Shown here one piece after another: positions 33,925 to 40,143 of a stretch of 40,143 bases of DNA. The DNA comes from Bacillota bacterium (lineage in GTDB: Bacteria > Bacillota > Sulfobacillia > Sulfobacillales > Sulfobacillaceae). The notes beneath the pieces are model-generated. The model did not search any database. It saw only the letters and a program-made list of their open reading frames with translations, and was not told where the DNA came from. Position 1 is the first letter of the stretch, and each line of letters starts with the position of its first letter. A program made the translations under genes and the position numbers. Where the stretch lies: NCBI GenBank assembly GCA_021784595.1, contig JAJYHT010000074.1, positions 1 to 40,143 on the forward strand, in the 5' to 3' direction.

Positions 33925-35451
33925 TTACTCTGACGTGATACTCATGGCAGGCAGAGCCCATTCGACTAGCGCGGCAAACAGGCTGACGGCAAGCAACACC
34001 CAAAAAACATGGTGAATGCTTAGATATAATCCTTGTCGCACATACTGTGCCGCATGGTTGGACAACGAGTGCAAACGAGTGCCAGAAACGAGTTCGGATG
34101 CGGTGAGGTGCCGTGGCCACTGGTGGGATAAGGACCTCGGAGGATGGCGAAGCCAACCGAGGAGAAATCCATTAACCAGCGTCCCAAATACCGCGACGCC
34201 CACTGCACTCCCGACCGTGCGAGTGAAGAGATTGCTGCCCGTTACCACTCCGCGTTGGTTCCACGGCACGGACGATTGGACGGCGATTAAGAGAGGTGTT
34301 GAAGTCAAGCCTAGCCCCGCGCCCATCCACAATGAAGCTGCTGCGGCTTGCCAGGGAGCCGCGTGCACGGACAGCGCCAAAAACACCAGGCTGGCGCTAA
34401 TCATCAATCCCGAACCGATTAACGCCGTCGTGCGAAATCCTCTGGTGAGATACAATTTACCGGATAGTGCTGAGGCGAGTGGCCATCCGACGGACATGGC
34501 ACCCAGAGCGAATCCTGCCACTAATGGTGTGCTACCCAATCCTCTTTGAACAAACGTTGGGAGATAAGAACTGAGTCCTAACGAAATGACACCTACAATC
34601 AAACTAACGAGATTGGCCAATCCGATAAAGCGTCTACGAAACACCCAGACTGGCAGAATGGGTTCGCTCGTGCGGGCTTCATAAACATAAAACATGACAA
34701 GCGCACTTAGGCTGAGAGTAAAAATGACCAGGCTGGGCCAAGCACTCCACGACCAGGCGACGCCTCCTTCCAATAATCCCACAATCAGGGCTCCAGTGCC
34801 CACTAATAGCAACACCGCGCCTCCGATGTCAATGGAGTGGGCTTGGAGTGTTACGCGCTCCTGCAGATAGCGTCCAATCACCCAGAATGCGCCGATGCCG
34901 ATGGGGATATTGATATAGAAGATCCAGTGCCATGACGCATACTGCACCAGGATTCCCCCGAGGGCTGGCCCCATCATGGATGCAATGCCCCAGGCACTCG
35001 ATAAATAACCTTGCATTTTTGCGCGCTCCTGCATGGTATATAAGTCGCTGATGACGGTGGTGGACATAGGAACGATGGCTGCGGCACCAATGCCTTGAAT
35101 ACCCCTGAACACGATAAGTTCGATCATGCTCTGGGAAAGGCCGGATAGCGCCGAACCGACCAGAAACACGATAATGCCGAAAAGCAATATCGGTTTTCGC
35201 CCGTATAAATCGGCTAATTTTCCATAAATCGGCACCATGACAGCTTGAACCAGCAAATAAATGGAAAACACCCAAGGGAAAAGCGAAAATCCTCCCAAAT
35301 CACGCACTATTGTCGGAATGGCGGTCGCGACAATCGTTCCATCCATGGCAGCCAGTGCCATCGTCAGCATTAATCCCACCATAATCAACGATCGCGAGGG
35401 GACTGGATACTTTGGACCGTTGGGGGTTTTTTTCTGTCTGCTAGTCTCCAC
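33925..35451 (-). CDS. MFS multidrug exporter, 14-span (DHA2) type
   Basis: A drug:H+ antiporter of the DHA2 family with about 14 membrane spans. Hallmarks: LAAMDGTIVATAIPTI (family motif at span 1), GKLADLYGRKP (motif A), RGIQGIGAAAIVPM (motif B), GPALGGILVQYASWHWIFYINIPIG (motif C and the following loop). I start at GTG 35449-35451, 11 bases after AGGAGG; in-frame ATG 35496 and TTG 35520 lack a site but would only add a polar tail. The gene converges with the glycosyltransferase. Substrate unknown. Confidence 0.9.
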   Translation of the reverse strand: METSRQKKTPNGPKYPVPSRSLIMVGLMLTMALAAMDGTIVATAIPTIVRDLGGFSLFPWVFSIYLLVQAVMVPIYGKLADLYGRKPILLFGIIVFLVGSALSGLSQSMIELIVFRGIQGIGAAAIVPMSTTVISDLYTMQERAKMQGYLSSAWGIASMMGPALGGILVQYASWHWIFYINIPIGIGAFWVIGRYLQERVTLQAHSIDIGGAVLLLVGTGALIVGLLEGGVAWSWSAWPSLVIFTLSLSALVMFYVYEARTSEPILPVWVFRRRFIGLANLVSLIVGVISLGLSSYLPTFVQRGLGSTPLVAGFALGAMSVGWPLASALSGKLYLTRGFRTTALIGSGLMISASLVFLALSVHAAPWQAAAASLWMGAGLGLTSTPLLIAVQSSVPWNQRGVVTGSNLFTRTVGSAVGVAVFGTLVNGFLLGWLRHPPRSLSHQWPRHLTASELVSGTRLHSLSNHAAQYVRQGLYLSIHHVFWVLLAVSLFAALVEWALPAMSITSE

Positions 35452-35680
35452 GCTCTGTAGGTCCTCCTGCACTTCTTTCGTCTGAAAAATACCTCCCATT
35501 AAAAAACAAGAGTGAGACAACGACTATTTGGGAGCCTCGAGCCAGCAATCAGATCAAGATCAACGGGCGTGTTTTAGGCTGTCCTTGATGGTGGATGCCA
35601 TAGGCGCGTCACTTTCGCGACCAAGACTTTTTGACCCGTAGCCATCGTGGTGGGGGTTGTCATTCAGCTGTCCCGACCTT

Positions 35681-36748
35681 TGTGAAGACTCCCTACTTCT
35701 AAAGCCGGAGGTTTCTTGGTTCATTGCGGCGGTGTATGCCTCATCCGCTCCCCGAAGGCTCCCTCCAAGTCCGAAAAGTCTTGTGTTAGCCCACCAAAGC
35801 CCGTTGCACGATGTTGTCCGATACATTGCGATCGCGACCATGCCAGGTCTCCCAGTCGGGGCATTGCCATGTTCGGTCCGCCAGGGTTAAATCCGTTTTA
35901 CGGTCCGAACCCTGCGGCGTCGCACGATCTTGACTCGTAACGTGGGCGCACCCCGGCGACTCCCTCTAGTTCCCTAGTACGTCGTGGCCTGCACGAGGTG
36001 ATGCCATCCCGCCTCCGCGACACTCTTGGCTAAATGGGAGTTTTACAAGAACCCTTGGGCCTTCCAATCCGCAAAAGTGCTGGGAACACAGGCACTGACC
36101 AAGTGCCTGACCGCGTCCCGCTTTTAGTTTGCCACCTGCTCATGGGCTTTCGCGAGAACGGACGGCCTTCTTGCAGCGCCGATCGTTCCCTAAAACTATA
36201 TAATAGTAAGCATTTGGATGCAACTTTCTCAGCACAAAGGTGGTGAAGCTGGAAAGGAAATTCTCCGGCTGGGGGTATGGCGACCATTCTTTCCTCAAGC
36301 CAGTTTCCCCAGTCATGATACACCCGGATTGGTCAAGTCCGCCAAACGTACTCCACCGGTGACGGTTGCCGTTTCCGGCCCAACTCATAGCGGCCGAAGT
36401 GATTCACAGTGGCCGTCCCATAAGGACTTAATGCCCGGACTCGGAACTCAAGGTCTGGCCGCCTTGTTGCAGCGTATGCAACCCATGGGTCATCCGAAAG
36501 ACATTAAAAGAGATGAGGTAGTTGGCCACGAGGTGATTATATTTGATGATCTTGCGCTTCTAAGTCGGCGGGAATTGTCCCTTCCCCACCGAAGAACATC
36601 CATCTGGCAAGCCCGCTAAATGCTTCGCTCTTATTCGTCGCCGCTTGAATGGTCGCGCAGAGGTGGCGCAAGGGAAGTTCCGTTCGGACCGCGCGACGAG
36701 TTCGCGAAAGGTTTGGTAGAGTTTGATCCTGCGGTGGATCAACGTCAT
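35681..36748 (-). mobile_element. IS200/IS605-family element remnant
   Basis: The element comprises the dead tnpB and its right end at 35681-35720. On the minus strand the right end reads AACCAAGAAACCTCC, GGCTTTAGAAGTAGGGAG, TCTTCACA, closely matching the standard right end of this family, which has a CCCxGGCTTTAG hairpin and TTCAC at the cleavage site. No tnpA lies in this window. The left end is not located. Decay of both gene and hairpin shows it is immobile. Confidence 0.65.
35788..36748 (-). pseudogene. tnpB: TnpB (RNA-guided nuclease of IS200/IS605), decayed
   Basis: Several frames give the TnpB order. IHRRIKLYQTFRE at the start (usual RIYPTPEQ). Then VLAKAHEQVAN, a stop, KRDAVRHLVS (the arginine-rich helix, usual HxKxANxRxDxxHKxS). 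DWKAQGFL then a stop and NSHLAKSVAEAGWHHLVQ, the RuvC-II-downstream helix. Last TSQDRATPQ and WQCPDWETWHGRDRNVSDNIVQRALVG, the remains of the zinc ribbon and RuvC-III (usual RDxNAAxNI). Most ribbon cysteines and the RuvC-II Glu region are lost. It ends at TAA 35788-35790. Clearly inactive. Confidence 0.8.
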
Positions 36749-36814
36749 ACCTCAAAGCATCGCCGACCGAATCATGTTCCGGCATCACACTCCATTGTGC
36801 TCGTCCGATTCCGT

Positions 36815-37255
36815 TCAAGGCTGGGTGGCCACGGCGTGTTCTTGCGCCACCCACATCACATCGGTATCCTTGGAATCAATCTCTGCCACCGTCTTGTCCA
36901 AAAGCCGCCGGCTATAGACGCCAGGTTTTGCAAGGCATAGTTTTCGTATAAACGGGCGCACCTCTGCATGGGGGCAGAACAGCGCGAAGTCAAACGGGCG
37001 CTGCATGATCCAAAGTGGGGCGAGCGCCGCCAGAAATTTGCGGACATCCTCGTCCCGGTTGAGGCGGCCGTTTCGGCCATAGCCAAAGCCGCGCACGGTG
37101 GCGAAGTGGATAAATTCGGCCAGCACGCCTTGCGAAATGACCGGACAAAAGAACGGCGCGGCTCGCAGCCGGCTTCGTCGATTGCCGCCACCTGGTTTGA
37201 CTAACGCACCACAAAATACGGTCTTATCAAGGATCTCGCTGCCCCATACCCGCAC
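36815..37255 (-). CDS. PIN-domain protein, C-terminally truncated
   Basis: A 146-residue open frame from GTG (37253-37255) with the PIN order: EILDKTVFCGALVKPGGGNRR (usual VLDTNVLVSAL, catalytic Asp present), VISQGVLAEFIHFA (catalytic Glu), and SKDTDVMWVAQEHAV (usual DxxDxPVLxxA). The fourth acidic residue (TxD) is missing because the frame ends just after. PIN domains are metal-dependent ribonucleases. It starts 7 bp after the ATPase gene, so the two look co-transcribed. Truncation and a K-T change beside the first Asp suggest weak or lost activity. Confidence 0.5.
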   Translation of the reverse strand: MRVWGSEILDKTVFCGALVKPGGGNRRSRLRAAPFFCPVISQGVLAEFIHFATVRGFGYGRNGRLNRDEDVRKFLAALAPLWIMQRPFDFALFCPHAEVRPFIRKLCLAKPGVYSRRLLDKTVAEIDSKDTDVMWVAQEHAVATQP

Positions 37256-37261
37256 TCCCGA

Positions 37262-38377
37262 TTACAGTTGCGTGACGTAATCGCGGAACATGGGCTCAAA
37301 AAATTCATATTGCCCGCGTCCCACCTTTACGAGAATACCTTGGCTCATGACATAGGTTAAGATCCGACCAACGCGCGCCGGCGAGGCGTTTTGACCATAG
37401 GGACGTTCCCCGTGTGCTACTTTTTTAATAAGCTGTTGAGCTCCTTGATGTTCACTAAGGCTCCCCCACAGCTCCTCAAAGGCCCGCATGAGGCTCTGGA
37501 GAGCCCGCTGGTACGCGATTTCCAGCACCGTCAGGCTCACCACCTGACTCTCCATCTCCATGAGCACATAATAAACTTCGGAGGCCACTAACATGGTATC
37601 TTGGGGGTGCGCCCCGGTGAGTTTCAAAAGGACTCCTACCTCCGCCGGTGTAATCGAGATCCCCCGCTCCGAGAATTTTCGGACCAAGTAGTCGGACCAT
37701 GCATCGGGAGGGATTTCCGGGACGGGAAGAGACACCGCATAGCGAAAAAACGCCTCATTTCCCTGGGAAAACAATCGAGCTAGCAAGGTCGGTTTCGATC
37801 CAAGAAAAAGACAACTGATATGCGGCTTTTCCTGAAGATGGCTCCGGAGAATCTTGTGAAGATTGGTGTCAATCCGGGACAGTTCTTGAAATTCATCGAA
37901 GACCAGAATGACTCGGCTGTTCGAAGCGCGGATCAGTTTATCCGTAATCCCTAACGATTCTTCGAGCAATTCCATGTCGGACCCTTGGCGTCGAGCAAAT
38001 GACATGCCCAACTCAATGCCCTGTACCGAAAGACGCACCTCGGTTTGTGCGGCGCTGCGAACCATGTCCCGGAGTTTTTCCACCGTGCGCTGTACTCCGG
38101 TCCGATTTTCTAAGAGGGTGTTGGCCAGGCGTTCTGCCAATTCCCGCACCGAGGTAATGCCGAACATGTCCACCAGCGCCACATCATGCCCCTCGCGACG
38201 CAAGCGTCGCAACACCTCTAAGGCCAATGACGTTTTTCCGATGCGCCTCGGTCCTGCGAGTAAAATGTTCTGGCCATCACTTAATCGCCGCGTGAGTCCT
38301 TCCAGAAATAATTCGCGATCAATGATGTCATCTTCCGACACGGGACCACCTACCGGAAAGTAACGGTTCACCTTCAT
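37262..38377 (-). CDS. archaeal-type P-loop ATPase
   Basis: A 371-residue ATPase of the ArchATPase/STAND-like group. FLEGLTRRLSDGQNILLAGPRRIGKTSL has Walker A (GPRRIGKT) near residue 42; VILVFDEFQELSRI is Walker B; FLGSKPTLL is sensor 1. A C-terminal winged-helix region follows (YVMSQGILVKVGRGQYEFF). These proteins are often accessory or mobile. The ATG at 38375-38377 has only a G-run before it; a GTG two codons in is possible. The PIN gene follows directly. Partner function is unknown. Confidence 0.8.
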   Translation of the reverse strand: MKVNRYFPVGGPVSEDDIIDRELFLEGLTRRLSDGQNILLAGPRRIGKTSLALEVLRRLRREGHDVALVDMFGITSVRELAERLANTLLENRTGVQRTVEKLRDMVRSAAQTEVRLSVQGIELGMSFARRQGSDMELLEESLGITDKLIRASNSRVILVFDEFQELSRIDTNLHKILRSHLQEKPHISCLFLGSKPTLLARLFSQGNEAFFRYAVSLPVPEIPPDAWSDYLVRKFSERGISITPAEVGVLLKLTGAHPQDTMLVASEVYYVLMEMESQVVSLTVLEIAYQRALQSLMRAFEELWGSLSEHQGAQQLIKKVAHGERPYGQNASPARVGRILTYVMSQGILVKVGRGQYEFFEPMFRDYVTQL

Positions 38378-38432
38378 CCCCCCGTCTAATTATAACGTAG
38401 AATGAATGTATTTATACCGCATGATGATATAA

Positions 38433-38730
38433 GTGACACAAAAAACAGGCGTCGAACTAGAAAGAGGCCTTACCGCAGTGCCGCCGCAGGAAATACAAGA
38501 GAGACTACGGACAGCTTCAGAACCTGGGGGACATTTCTCAAATAATCGTCTTCCGGTAGAAGTGTTTTCGCCTATTCGTTCGTCAGCGGATGGACCATTT
38601 GTACCAAGCGACACGCTGTGAGCGATGCCCGACGATGGCTTTAACACCCGCCTATTGCCACATGTGTGGGCCGAGGACAGCTTGCACATGGGACTCGGCA
38701 CACAAGCCAACGCAAAGCTCCCGGAGGTGA
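38433..38730 (+). pseudogene. zinc-ribbon protein remnant, frameshifted
   Basis: An open frame from GTG at 38433 starts TQKTGVELERGLTAVPPQE and ends at TGA 38619-38621. In an overlapping frame (38599-38730) the sequence YQATRCERCPTMALTPAYCHMCGPR has two CxxC pairs 10 residues apart, a typical zinc ribbon or finger. The two frames may be halves of one gene broken near 38590. I do not recognise the family. Confidence 0.3.
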
Positions 38731-39168
38731 GGAGCCCCGCAATCCCAAGATGCCAGACTCAGAGACCGGAGCGATCGCGAACCTGAATGGTCTGTTCTTG
38801 GCGGAAGACGATAAAGTAAGGTTCGGGGTCAACGCATGTTCAACGGTCGAGAGATAGAGCGCATCATAGAGGCCTACGTCGGAAAAAATTGTCGCTTCCG
38901 ATTTTCGCCTTGCCGTGATACGTTTGGATCTCGTGCACGACATTTAACCTAAAGGGATATCGATTATCCACTTCCTCCGGTGGGTCTAGGGCCTTTGAGT
39001 GTCCATCCCCCATAGCCTATCCCCACCGCAAGGCAAGGCAGGACCTACCGCACTATCGACACCACATCCAGCCATCGGAAATCCGTCGGAGTCATGCATC
39101 AAAGGGTCCTTTATGCGCAACCTTCTCGAATGAGCCCGATTAGAGAGAACCGATCAAGCCCACATGCT
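38731..39168. other. spacer without recognised gene
   Basis: About 440 bp with stops in every frame and no motif, RNA or terminator that I can support. A minus-strand open frame (38641-38943) begins in this stretch; it shows a faint SDVGLYDALYL segment, reminiscent of PIN-family ends, but not enough to call. Confidence 0.35.
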
Positions 39169-39588
39169 CTAGGAGAGGCCGTGACGCGACCGCAATTGCG
39201 CCACTGATTCATAATCATCCTGCCAGAGATGGGGTTCGCCATCGAGTAATTGGATGAGATGCCAAAATTCCGCCCACTCTGCGCGGCGCTGGCACTCCAC
39301 GGCGCTATCCCCGCTAGCACTGTCCAGCAATTCCGCGTCTGGCCACAACGACGGCACATCAAAGTAATGGGTCAGGAAGTAATCAATAGCGTCTGCCGTG
39401 TTCATAAAACGCACAGAAGCGATCCATTCTGAAGCCCTGAGTTCGAATGCCACGATCCCGCCACTCCGTGGCAACAAACGCCAGGGGCCCAAGACCGTCG
39501 CACCATCCACCGCACCCCACCAATCCGGGAATCCGATTAACCGTCCAAAATCTTCTAATGAAAGAACATCCACCGTCACATGATACAC
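39169..39588 (-). CDS. unknown 139-residue acidic protein
   Basis: I start at GTG 39586-39588, 8 bases after GAAAGGGGGC; this puts it 25 bp after the winged-helix gene, in the same operon. The protein is rich in Trp and acidic residues (SLEDFGRLIGFPDWW, WAEFWHLIQLLDG) and has no signal or membrane segment. I do not recognise the family. Because it follows a DNA-binding-domain protein it may be its partner. Confidence 0.55.
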   Translation of the reverse strand: MYHVTVDVLSLEDFGRLIGFPDWWGAVDGATVLGPWRLLPRSGGIVAFELRASEWIASVRFMNTADAIDYFLTHYFDVPSLWPDAELLDSASGDSAVECQRRAEWAEFWHLIQLLDGEPHLWQDDYESVAQLRSRHGLS

Positions 39589-39613
39589 AGAACATGCCCC
39601 CTTTTCTTTCCTT

Positions 39614-39952
39614 CTACCGTGCGTTCTCGCCGTTAAGACGGCGCACTGCCTGCCACCCACGGTCGGTTAAGGCCCAAATACCCCGGGCAGGACTTTCGAT
39701 CAAGCCCAATCGTTGCAACTGATCTTTGGCCCACCGGACGCGGTACGGCCAGAGCCATTGCGCGCGATGCTGGTTGGGTCCCGAGATTACAGTGAATTGC
39801 CGCTGCTGGGCTTCGGGCGATAACTGAAAGTGATGCGCTAAAACCTCGTAAACCGTCAGGCCATTGACGCGTTCTGACGGTCGGCAACGTCCACCCCGTC
39901 GGGCAATCTCGCACAATAAGGGTGCGTGGGTGTCATCGTATTTGGGGTACAT
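39614..39952 (-). CDS. winged-helix protein, Mrr N-terminal-like
   Basis: A 112-residue protein starting at ATG 39950-39952, 8 bases after TAGGAGGTG. Upstream in-frame sequence is repeat DNA and not coding. The first half (residues 1-60) has the helix pattern MYPKYDDTHAPLLCEIARRGG ... VYEVLAHHFQLSPEAQ, and the second half WPYRVRWAKDQLQRLGLIESPARGIWALTDRGWQAV is the winged helix (Mrr_N, usual ...WxNRxxWAxxxLxxxGLxxxxxRGxWxLTxxG). Mrr_N normally precedes a restriction nuclease domain; none follows here. It may be a free regulator or adaptor. Confidence 0.75.
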   Translation of the reverse strand: MYPKYDDTHAPLLCEIARRGGRCRPSERVNGLTVYEVLAHHFQLSPEAQQRQFTVISGPNQHRAQWLWPYRVRWAKDQLQRLGLIESPARGIWALTDRGWQAVRRLNGENAR

Positions 39953-40005
39953 CAAAATACACCTCCTAAAGGTTTCGGTGTTTCCACGATATTTTCTTGG
40001 GCATA

Positions 40006-40120
40006 AGCAGGTTTTGTCACAACGCAGTCGTGAGGCGCAGGCCCGTAAGATCCCCGAGTGGAACTTTATGGCCCGCTTCATACTCTTTTCTTCGCCATCA
40101 GCGGGTTTCGTCACAACGCA
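40006..40120. repeat. two-copy direct repeat upstream of the winged-helix gene
   Basis: AGCAGGTTTTGTCACAACGC (40006-40025) recurs at 40100-40119 with two changes (A/G and T/C), the copies being 94 bp apart. The similarity extends weakly leftward for about 15 more bases (TTTTCTT..GC/CAT). Two copies lie upstream of the winged-helix start, where a regulator site could be, but they may be duplication debris. The array is cut by the window end, so a third copy beyond it is possible. Confidence 0.45.
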
Positions 40121-40143
40121 CGCAGGGACCGCCCACCTCCCGG

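Noticed and set aside
33752-34156. Minus-strand frame after the MFS gene
   Set aside because: Most of it overlaps the MFS gene in another frame; the short free part (about 33750-33920) shows no family I can name.
40006-40120. Possible CRISPR array
   Set aside because: Only two copies, differing at two positions, 94 bp apart; spacing too long for a CRISPR unit and no cas gene nearby.

Overview
The window looks like a chromosomal segment of a moderately GC-rich Gram-positive (Firmicutes-type) bacterium. The signs are strong AGGAGG-type ribosome binding sites, frequent GTG/TTG starts, lipobox lipoproteins, family-5 solute-binding proteins and a Bacillus-like muropeptide-salvage gene set. A Sulfobacillus-like acidophile is possible, but that is an impression; there is no rRNA or other marker gene here.

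The centre (about 1.8-29.3 kb) is one large divergent catabolic locus. Leftward from about 14.1 kb run a beta-propeller glycosidase-like protein, a NagZ-like/MurQ fusion, a ROK-family regulator, a broken GNAT acetyltransferase, an AmiE/beta-lactamase-type serine hydrolase, a Cys-type sulfatase, a sulfatase-like hydrolase with Thr at the nucleophile position, a decayed third sulfatase, a radical-SAM anaerobic sulfatase-maturating enzyme (anSME) and a decayed Gfo/Idh/MocA oxidoreductase. Rightward from about 14.8 kb run a nucleotide-pyrophosphatase-type phosphodiesterase, two tandem lipoprotein solute-binding proteins, a MupG-type muramidase (DUF871), a GNAT protein, a complete Dpp/Opp-type ABC transporter (two permeases, two ATPases), an intact NagZ and a second, double-domain GNAT protein. 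Good sigma-70-like promoters lie in the 650-bp divergent spacer.

The reading offered is that amino-sugar oligosaccharides or muropeptides, possibly carrying sulfate or phosphate groups, are captured by the two lipoproteins and imported by the ABC transporter. Enzymes that all lack signal peptides would then take them apart in the cytoplasm: sulfatases, phosphodiesterase, NagZ, MupG, the amidase-like serine hydrolase and the MurQ etherase. No PTS and no sugar kinase is present. The ROK protein has lost the catalytic Asp, and the MurQ domain has altered phosphate-binding loops. The etherase may therefore work on an unphosphorylated or differently substituted sugar, which is a testable hypothesis.

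The flanks are decaying accessory DNA. The left end has an IS21-type transposase remnant, a small lipoprotein, and a frameshifted Nudix gene. The right part (29.3-40.1 kb) mixes intact genes (thioredoxin with a WCQPC active site, GT4 glycosyltransferase, 14-TMS-type MFS exporter, archaeal-type ATPase plus PIN protein, Mrr-N-like winged-helix protein and partner) with remnants of a TauE/SafE permease, an MFS/HxlR junction, a flavoprotein N-terminus and an IS200/IS605 TnpB element with a recognisable right end. Family calls were made by reading the translations; no database search was possible.
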